Positions 51,809-59,600 of a DNA stretch of 64,000 nt are shown one piece after another (position 1 is the stretch's first letter; every line of letters begins with the position of its first letter). The stretch comes from G965202665 sp965243835 (GTDB lineage: Bacteria > Actinomycetota > Acidimicrobiia > Spongiisociales > Spongiisociaceae): positions 3,100,001 through 3,164,000 of the forward strand of contig OZ251578.1 of assembly GCA_965243835.1 (NCBI GenBank). Reading direction: 5' to 3'. The position numbers were made by a program, and so were the translations under genes. The notes beneath the pieces were generated by a model that was not told the origin of the DNA, did no database searches, and saw only the letters and a list, made by a program, of their open reading frames with translations.

Positions 51809-53395
51809 ATGGAGTTCTTCGACAGCGGATGGGGCCTCACCCTCATCGTCTTCCTGCCCGCGGCGGGGGCTTTGGCCCTGTTCGCCATCCCCAAGTCGCA
51901 GGAAGGCGCCCACAAGTGGACGGCCCTGGCGGTCAGCGGCGCCACCGCCGTGTTAGCGGTCATAGCGGTGGCCCTCTTCGACTACGGGGCGGCGGAGCGC
52001 TTCCAGTTCGGGGTGTCCCTGGACTGGATTCCGGCCATCGGGGCCGGCTATCACATCGGCGTGGACGGAATCAGTTTGCCGCTGCTGACGCTGTCGGCGG
52101 CGGTGACCGTGCTGTGCGTCATCTACTGCTGGGACCATTGGGAGGAGCCCCGCAACGTGCGCGGCTTCTTGGCCCTGATGTTGCTGTTGGCCACCGGAAT
52201 GAACGGCACCTTCGTCGCCCTGGACCTGGTGCTGTTCTTCATTTTCTTCGAGCTGGTGCTGTTGCCCATGTATTTTATGATCGGCATCTGGGGGGACGAC
52301 GCCGACCGGCGCCTCCCGGTGCTGGGGATAACCGTAAAAACCCGCATTTACGCTTCCCTCAAGTTTTTCGTGTTCACCCTCTTCGGCTCGGCGTTCATGT
52401 TGCTCGGCTTTTTGGCGCTCTATTTCCGGTCGGGCGACTTCTTGGGCTCCAACACTTTCGACATCCCGGCCCTGATCGCCCTCGGCTCGGAAAACGCTTT
52501 CGGGAGCGGAACCTTCGCCTGGCTGGTGTTCGGAGCCATGTTCCTGGGGTTTGCGGTGAAAGTCCCGATGTGGCCCTTCCACACCTGGTTGCCGGACGCC
52601 CACACCGCCGCTCCCACCGTCGGCTCCGTTTTGCTGGCCGCCATCCTGCTGAAACTCGGTTCCTACGCCTTCCTGCGCATTTCCATCCCCGTCCTGCCCG
52701 ACATGGCCCGGGAATGGGCCCCCGCCATCGGCCTGCTGGCGGTAATCGGAATCATCTACGGGTCGCTGGCCTGTCTGGCCCAGACCGACGTGAAACGCCT
52801 CATCGCCTTCTCCTCGGTGGGGCATATGGGGTTCGTAATGCTGGGCATAGCCACCATGACCGACGTCGGGTTCAACGCGGCCATCATCGGGATGGTGGCG
52901 CATGGGATCATCACCGGGTTGCTCTTTTTCCTGGCCGGTTCCATGCATCACCGCTACCACACCCGGGAAATCGCCCGGCTGGGCGGCAACCAGAAACTTA
53001 TGCCCTGGATGGGGGGCATCCTGGCTTTCACGGCCATGGCGTCGCTGGGCCTGCCCGGCCTGGCCGGTTTCTGGGGGGAGTTTATGTCGCTGGTGGGGGC
53101 CTACCGTCCCGCGGCCGGCCTCAGCCCGGGCCAGTTCCAGACGTTCATGGTGATAGGGGCCATCGGAACGGTGCTCACCGCCGGCTACATGTTGTGGATG
53201 TTGCAACGGGTCAATCTGGGCGAACCCAAGCCGGAATGGTCCGGGCGGACATTTTCCGACGTGGGCCGCTACGAGTGGCTGGCCTGGACCCCGCTCATCA
53301 TCGCCACCGTGGCCATCGGGGTGTACCCCCGGTTCGTGCTGGGGGCCACCAACGACGCGGTGGTCAACCTGGTGCGCAACGCCTTCGGAGGGTGA
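51809..53395 (+). CDS. nuoM: NADH-quinone oxidoreductase subunit M
   Basis: A 528-residue proton-channel subunit with about 14 helices. Conserved: GVDGISLPLLTLSA, FFELVLLPMYFMIGIWG and KVPMWPFHTWLPDAHTAAPT. Unlike the other nuo genes it is separated from its upstream neighbour by 42 bases. Confidence 0.95.
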   Translation: MEFFDSGWGLTLIVFLPAAGALALFAIPKSQEGAHKWTALAVSGATAVLAVIAVALFDYGAAERFQFGVSLDWIPAIGAGYHIGVDGISLPLLTLSAAVTVLCVIYCWDHWEEPRNVRGFLALMLLLATGMNGTFVALDLVLFFIFFELVLLPMYFMIGIWGDDADRRLPVLGITVKTRIYASLKFFVFTLFGSAFMLLGFLALYFRSGDFLGSNTFDIPALIALGSENAFGSGTFAWLVFGAMFLGFAVKVPMWPFHTWLPDAHTAAPTVGSVLLAAILLKLGSYAFLRISIPVLPDMAREWAPAIGLLAVIGIIYGSLACLAQTDVKRLIAFSSVGHMGFVMLGIATMTDVGFNAAIIGMVAHGIITGLLFFLAGSMHHRYHTREIARLGGNQKLMPWMGGILAFTAMASLGLPGLAGFWGEFMSLVGAYRPAAGLSPGQFQTFMVIGAIGTVLTAGYMLWMLQRVNLGEPKPEWSGRTFSDVGRYEWLAWTPLIIATVAIGVYPRFVLGATNDAVVNLVRNAFGG

Positions 53396-53398
53396 TAA

Positions 53399-54898
53399 GT
53401 GAACCTTGACTACCACGCCCTCGCTCCGGAGATTGCGGTTGCGGCCACCATCCTGGCGGTGCTCACCCTGGACGTGGCCCTGCCCCGTCGCCTGAAGTAT
53501 TGGACGGCCTTCGCCGGGGTGATCGGCTTGACAGTGGCCGCCCTCCCCCTCGTCACCCTGGCTTTCGGAGGCGGCCCCGGGGTGCGCAGCATGTTGGGCG
53601 GGGGCTACGTGGTGGACGACTTCGCCCTGGTGCTGAAGGCGGTTTTCGTCGCCGGGGGGTACCTGGTGCTGTTGATGTCCGTCTCCTACATCGAAAGCGA
53701 CCGCTACTACCAGGGCGAGTATTACCTGCTTCTGCTCACCTCCATCCTGGGGTCGCTGGTTATGGCTTCCTCCCGGGACCTGATCACCATTTTCGTGGGT
53801 CTGGAACTGGTAACCGGACCCCTTTTCCTACTGGCCGGATGGCGCAAGGGAGACCGGCGTTCCAACGAGGCCTCGCTCAAGTTTTTCATCCTGGGCGTGC
53901 TCTCCACCGCCGTCCTGCTCTACGGGATGTCGTTCCTGTACGGGCTGACCGGCGCGGTGGACTTCGAGGGTATACGCACCGCCGGCGCGGACCTGTTGGA
54001 AAGCGGGGCCTTCCGGTTGGCGGTTCTGTTCACCATCATCGGGTTCGGCTTCAAGATTTCCGCGGTCCCATTCCATTTCTGGGCGCCGGACACCTACGAG
54101 GGGGCCCCCACTCCCGTAACCGCATATCTGTCGGTCGGCTCCAAGGCGGCCGGGTTCGTCGGGTTGCTTCTTATTTGCTACCAGGCTTTCCCGTCCGTGA
54201 CCGAAATCTGGGGGCCGGCCCTGTGGATCCTGGCCGCCCTGTCCATGACCCTCGGCAACTTGACCGCGCTCCGCCAGGACAACATCGTGCGCCTTCTGGC
54301 CTACTCGTCCATCGCCCAGGGCGGGTTCATCCTGGTGCCGTTCGCGGCGGCGGCGGTCACCAACGACCCGCGGGTGATACAGGAGGCGGCCTCGGCCACC
54401 ATCGTGTATTTGATCATCTACGCCTTTATGAACCTGGGAGCGTTCGCGGTGGTGATGGCCGGGGCCCGCCGCACCGGAACGGCCACCATCGCCGGGTGGG
54501 CGGGGATGGCCAAACACTCCCCCCGCATCGCCGTGCTAGGGGCTATTTTCTTCTTCGCCCTGGCCGGAATTCCGCCCTTGGCCGGATGGTACGCCAAGTT
54601 CGCCATGTTTCTGGCCATTCTGCGCCCCGTCCATCCCTGGGCGATCGCCTTGGCGGTGATCGCGGCCGTGAACGCGGTGATCGCTTTGGTCTACTACGCC
54701 AAGGTGGCCAAGGCGATGTGGATGGACCCCCCGCCGGAAGAGGGCCTTTCTCCGGAGCTGACCTCCCGCCCCCTGTCCGGTTCCCTGTCGCTGGCGATGG
54801 GCATCTCGGCCCTGTTCGTAGCGGCGGCCGGCGTCCTCCCCTTCCAACTGGCCGGCGTTTTCGCCGAAGCCGCCAAAGTCATCACCTCCGGCCTCTAA
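53399..54898 (+). CDS. nuoN: NADH-quinone oxidoreductase subunit N
   Basis: A 499-residue proton-channel subunit with about 14 helices and the family motifs FKISAVPFHFWAPDTYEGAP and LLAYSSIAQGGFIL. It starts with GTG three bases after nuoM. It is the last gene of the operon; a strong hairpin follows. Confidence 0.95.
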   Translation: MNLDYHALAPEIAVAATILAVLTLDVALPRRLKYWTAFAGVIGLTVAALPLVTLAFGGGPGVRSMLGGGYVVDDFALVLKAVFVAGGYLVLLMSVSYIESDRYYQGEYYLLLLTSILGSLVMASSRDLITIFVGLELVTGPLFLLAGWRKGDRRSNEASLKFFILGVLSTAVLLYGMSFLYGLTGAVDFEGIRTAGADLLESGAFRLAVLFTIIGFGFKISAVPFHFWAPDTYEGAPTPVTAYLSVGSKAAGFVGLLLICYQAFPSVTEIWGPALWILAALSMTLGNLTALRQDNIVRLLAYSSIAQGGFILVPFAAAAVTNDPRVIQEAASATIVYLIIYAFMNLGAFAVVMAGARRTGTATIAGWAGMAKHSPRIAVLGAIFFFALAGIPPLAGWYAKFAMFLAILRPVHPWAIALAVIAAVNAVIALVYYAKVAKAMWMDPPPEEGLSPELTSRPLSGSLSLAMGISALFVAAAGVLPFQLAGVFAEAAKVITSGL

Positions 54899-54913
54899 CC
54901 CCCTCCCCGCCCA

Positions 54914-54951
54914 AAATAACCCAATTCCCTCACCTGCAAATTGGGTTATTT
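54914..54951 (+). terminator. Perfect 13-bp hairpin after nuoN
   Basis: AAATAACCCAATT at 54914-54926 is mirrored by AATTGGGTTATTT at 54939-54951 across a 12-base loop, ending in three T residues. It is a plausible nuo terminator. A third copy of the same 13-mer lies just downstream in the next promoter, so it may also be an operator. Confidence 0.6.
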
Positions 54952-54979
54952 GACAAATAACCCAATTTCGGTTTAGGCT
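54950..54979 (+). promoter_or_regulatory. Promoter of the AAA/DUF4143 gene with operator-like repeat
   Basis: TTGACA at 54950-54955 and TAGGCT at 54974-54979 are 18 bases apart. The spacer contains the third copy of AAATAACCCAATT (54955-54967), also present as an inverted pair at 54914-54951. A short near-palindrome, TTATTTCGTAAATAA, follows at 54979-54993 over the presumed start point. This looks like a regulated promoter. Confidence 0.5.
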
Positions 54980-55014
54980 TATTTCGTAAATAAGGCAAAT
55001 GAAGGGCGGCCGGG

Positions 55015-56481
55015 TTGGCTTATTTGGTTTCCCGCCCCGTAGAAATAGCACAGGTGTGCGACGCGCAGAACCCCTGGCACCGGCAAGGCGGGGTGCCGTC
55101 GGCCTTCGCGCCGCCCCGCGAGCGTCCTTTGGCGCAGCTCCTGTGGCGCCGGTTGCGCAACGATCGTCCCCGGCGTTACCAGTTGATCCTCGGCCCGCGC
55201 CGGGTCGGCAAGACCACCGTGCTCTACCAGACGGTGCGCCATCTGCTCGAGCGGGGCGTCGCCCCCTCCGACATTTGGTGGTTGCGGATGGATCACCCGG
55301 TCTTGATGCAGGAGAGACTTGATTCTTTGGTGACAACGGTGGTGCGCCGATCCGGGGCGTCCGCCGACCACCCCGTGTATCTGATGCTGGACGAGCTGAC
55401 GTACGCCGGCGATTGGGACCGATGGCTCAAAACTTTCTACGACGAGGAGTGGCCGGTGCGTGTGGCCGCTACCTCGTCCGCCAGTGCCGCCTTGTCCGGC
55501 GGCCGCCATGAAAGCGGGGTGGGCCGTTGGGATGTCCAGTACCTGCCCCCCTGCCTGCTTGCCGAATATCTGGACCTGATCGGACGCCCCTATGAGGTGG
55601 CCCCGGGAGCGGACCTGGCCGAAACGTTGCGCTCCTGGACTCCCGGCGCGCGGGCCTCCGACGAGTTGCGCCGCGGGCGCGAAAGTTTGATGTGGACGGG
55701 CGGATTCCCCGAACTCCTGGATCCCGGGCGGCGGATGGAACATGGCGATGAGCAGACCCGGTTGCTGGAATCGCAACGGGTGTTGCGCAACGATGCCGTG
55801 GAGCTGGCCGTTTACAAGGACATTCCCCAATCTTGCGGGATCGGCAATCCCGTGATGTTGGAACGCCTGTTATACGTGTTGGCGGGTCAGATAACCGGGT
55901 TGCTCTCGCCCAAGAACATCTGCCGGGACTTGGACGGCATGTCCCTACCCACTTTGGAAAACTATCTTTCCTATCTGTCCCGGGCTTTTCTGATTTTTAC
56001 GTTGCCGAACTTTTCGGGACGGGAGTCCGCCATTCAAAAACGGGGCCGCAAGGTCTATTTTACGGACGGGGCAATTCGGAATGCGGCCTTGTTGCGCGGG
56101 CTGGCCCCCTTGGACAACCCGACCGAGATGGGCCGCCTGCTGGAAAACATGGTGGTTTCTTCGCTGAATTCGTTGGCCGTTCAGACCAACGTGCGGTTGC
56201 ATCACTGGCGCGACCGCGACCGCGAGGTGGATATCATCTTCAACCACCCGCAACGCCCGCTGGCTTTGGAGGTAGCTCCCTCCCCCGATCACAGCCGCGC
56301 CGGCCTCTACGCCCTGATGGAACGCCACCCGCAGTTTCGGGGGGCCTGTTACCTGGTCGCCCCCCAGGTTTCCGTAAACCACCCCGCGGGGGACGCGGTG
56401 GGAACCTTCCCCCTGGACCTGCTCCTGTTGGCCGTCGGAGACCAAGCGGGGCAAGCGTTGGCCGGCAACTTGGGTGCGTAG
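55015..56481 (+). CDS. AAA-family ATPase with DUF4143 domain
   Basis: The 488-residue protein has an N-terminal P-loop ATPase (AAA_14 type: LILGPRRVGKTTVLYQ, then YLMLDELTYAGDW for Walker B) and a C-terminal DUF4143 domain with REVDIIF and a nuclease-like ALEVAPS. Such proteins are common in bacteria and archaea; many appear in variable loci, but the function is unknown. The start is TTG 55015, without a clear ribosome-binding site. It stands between the nuo operon and the giant surface-protein gene. Confidence 0.8.
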   Translation: MAYLVSRPVEIAQVCDAQNPWHRQGGVPSAFAPPRERPLAQLLWRRLRNDRPRRYQLILGPRRVGKTTVLYQTVRHLLERGVAPSDIWWLRMDHPVLMQERLDSLVTTVVRRSGASADHPVYLMLDELTYAGDWDRWLKTFYDEEWPVRVAATSSASAALSGGRHESGVGRWDVQYLPPCLLAEYLDLIGRPYEVAPGADLAETLRSWTPGARASDELRRGRESLMWTGGFPELLDPGRRMEHGDEQTRLLESQRVLRNDAVELAVYKDIPQSCGIGNPVMLERLLYVLAGQITGLLSPKNICRDLDGMSLPTLENYLSYLSRAFLIFTLPNFSGRESAIQKRGRKVYFTDGAIRNAALLRGLAPLDNPTEMGRLLENMVVSSLNSLAVQTNVRLHHWRDRDREVDIIFNHPQRPLALEVAPSPDHSRAGLYALMERHPQFRGACYLVAPQVSVNHPAGDAVGTFPLDLLLLAVGDQAGQALAGNLGA

Positions 56482-56547
56482 GCAAGGTTGAACGCCGGTG
56501 CGGGGGACGGCGCGGTGGATGTCGGGGCGATCTTGGGCGGGTATGAC

Positions 56548-56575
56548 TTGACAAATTGGGGGGGGGGGGTAGCGT
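56548..56575 (+). promoter_or_regulatory. Promoter with a 12-G spacer, probably phase-variable
   Basis: A perfect -35 box TTGACA (56548-56553) is followed by AATT and twelve consecutive G residues (56558-56569), then TAGCGT at 56570-56575 as the -10-like element. The spacer is 16 bases. A ribosome-binding site and the start codon of the giant surface protein follow about 45 bases downstream. Homopolymer tracts of this length slip during replication and change spacer length, which switches promoter strength. Neisseria porA uses the same poly-G-in-spacer layout. Confidence 0.65.
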
Positions 56576-56625
56576 TTGGGGCGGGCCCTGAGGGACGGGG
56601 CCGTGTTGTTGAAAGGAGGCCGGCG

Positions 56626-59600
56626 ATGCGACGGGTGTTTGCTTGGGCGGCGGGGGTGGGTTTGTTGGCGGGGTTGGCGTTGTTGGTGGTTCCGGCGGGG
56701 GGGCAGTCGACGACGGCGATTACGTTAACCTGGGCTTTGTATGACGTGGATTCTAACGAATGGAGTGCGGTTACCAGTGTGGATGAGGGCGCCTTGGTGG
56801 AGGCGAGTGTGCGGGCGACGGTGCCGTCGAACGTGGGTTCGAATGTTACGGTGTCGGTGACGATGGGGGCGTCGGGCAGTACCGCCACGTTGGGGAATAG
56901 TTGCACGGCTACGACTGTGATTAATCCTTTTGGGTTGCCAACGGTGACGTCGATTAGTAATTGTGGTGGGGATTATGGTGTTTTGGGGGGTGGCTCTGTT
57001 AATGATGCGACTTTTACTATAACTATTCCTGCGGGGAGTGATAACGCTTCGAGTCTTGGGTGGATCAGGGCTACGTCTGATAGGGTTACGGAGGATAATG
57101 AGATTGTCCGTATTTCGGGTACGACTACGGCGTCGGGGTATTCGGTGGGTAATAATGTGGATATTACTATTAATGATGAGGATCGGTCTATTCTGGTGAG
57201 TGCGCCGACTTTGCAGTTACGGGAGGGGTGCTCCGGTTTTCCTGGTCTGTGGAGGGATAAGGTGAGGGCTACTTTGGGCGGTGGGAGCAGTAGGGATAGC
57301 TTCGTTGCTTCTCAAAGTGCTACTTATACTGGCGGCACTGGGCGTTTAACTATTGTGGCGGTGGATGGGACTGCGCGCCATGGTAGTAGCAATGGTGATC
57401 ATTACCGTTTGGCTAATTTGCATGGTATTGGTGTTTTGCTTGGCCAGGGTGTTTTGACTTCGAGTAGCGCACGGGATCGTCATGGTCGGACTGGGTTTTG
57501 GAGGGATATTTACCTGACCGCAAACGCGTCTACGCGGACGTGTAACGATCAGGATACTGTGGCGGGGGATCCTAAGACTTTCCAGATTAGTTTTTCGGGT
57601 GCTCCTGCGGGGTTTACGGTGTTGGGGCAGGAGTATCTTATTTATGATGATGATGGTGTGGTTTTGTCGGTGGATACCGATAGCGGGGAGGATGGGGTTC
57701 AGTCGACGTTGGCGGAGGGGGCTAGCGGGTCGGGGGCGGTAGTGTCGGCGGCTTTCCCGGCGGCGACGACTAGTTCGACTATTAGTTCGGAGACGGCGGT
57801 GACCTTGTCGGCGGCGGGGAAGACGTCTCCGGGCGCGGGGGAGGCGGGGACCGCGGATTTGTCGTATGCTCCGCCGACGCCGAATACGATTACCGTCCCG
57901 GCTGGGTCGTTGACGGTGTCGGGGACGACCACATTGACGGGGTTGACGGTTGCCGATGATATGGTGGTGGAGGGTCCGGAGACGTTTACGGTGGGGGGTT
58001 CGTCGGCGTTGGGGGATGCGGGTGGGGCGGTGGTGACGATTGTGGATGATGATGCTGATGTTGCGTTGTCGGTGAGTCCGGGGGAGGTGGAGGAGGGCCC
58101 GGACGGGGCGGAGGTGACGGTGACGGCCCGGTTTGCGGGGGATTCGTCGGTTTTGACGTCCCCGACGGAGGTGGTGGTGTCGTTGGCGGGGGCTGCGGTC
58201 AATGGGGCGGCTTTGGGGTCGGATTTCACGGTGTCGGGGGCGGGGGTGACGGGCGGTAATCAGTTTACGGTGAGCATCCCGGCGGGGGATTTGGCGGGGA
58301 GCGGGACGGTGCGGGTTACGGCGCCGGTGGATGCCGATGGCCGGGAGGTGGTGGCGGTGTCCGGGGCGGCGGAGGTGGGGGGTATGGGCGTGGGGGTGGA
58401 GGGGGCTGAGTTGGATATTGTGGATCCGGGTATTTCGTTGAGTTTCCACGAGGCGGACAGCGGGGAGGCGGCGCTGTCGAATATCAGCGAAGGCGGGGGG
58501 AGCCGGACGATACGGGTGCGGGCCGAGGCGAGCGCGGCGGTGTCGGGGAGTACGACGGTGGCGGTGACGGTGGGCGCTGCGGGGGGGACGGCGGCGTCCT
58601 GTACGGGGAGCGGGCAGGCGCGGGTGTGCCCTGATTTCACGCCGGGGGCGGATACGTTGAACATAACTATTCCGGGCGGGCAACGGCGGGGTGCGGCGGA
58701 TGTGACGATTGCGCCGGTGGTTGATACGGTGGCGGAGGGGAGGGAGACCATCCGGTTCAGCGGAACGGCGACGGGTTATGTGGTGACCGGGGCGGATTTG
58801 GGGATTGTCGAGACTATTGAGGTGACGTTGAGCGGGGGTTCGGTGGGGGAGGGGGCGGGGAACGCGGGTGCGGTGACCGCGACGGCCGCTTTCCCGGGTG
58901 CCATGTCGTCCACGCGGAGTACGGCGACGGTGGTGACGTTGTCGTTCGCGGCGGGCGCGGGGGCGGAGGCGGCGGATTTCACCGCTCCGGTGTCGGCGGT
59001 GACGTTGACTATCCCGGCCAATATGACTTCTAGCAGCGGGTCGGCGTTGTCGGGGTTGTTGATCACCGGGGATACGAGCGCGGAGGGCCCCGAGGTCATC
59101 AACGTGGCGGGCGCGGCGGAGGGGTTTGCGGTGACGGGGACGGCGTTGACGATCGCTGATGATGATTTGAGGGTGACGTTGACTGCGGATACGGATAGCG
59201 GTATGAGCGGGGAGCAGAAGGGTTTGTCGGAGGGTGGTGCGGTGGGGGTGCGGGTGCGTGCTTCGTTGGGGTCGGGGGTGGCTAATGAGTTGGGTTCGGA
59301 TTTGGCGGTGTCGGTGTCGGTGGTGGAGGTTTCGCCGGTTTCCGCGGCGGGGGGCGGGGTTGATTTCACCGCTCCGGGGTCGCCGGTGGCGGTGGTTATT
59401 CCCGCGGGGGGGACGCAGAGTGGGTGGGTGTCGCTTGCGGGGTTGGGGGTGGTTGATGATTTGGCGGCGGAGGGGGAGGAGACGTTCCGGGTTGCCGGCA
59501 CCGTTCCCGTTGCCGGGGGTGTGGTTGTTTCTGATACGTTGACTATCGGGGCGAGTGATGTTGAGATTGAGTTGTCGGTGTCGCCGGATACGGTGGTGGA

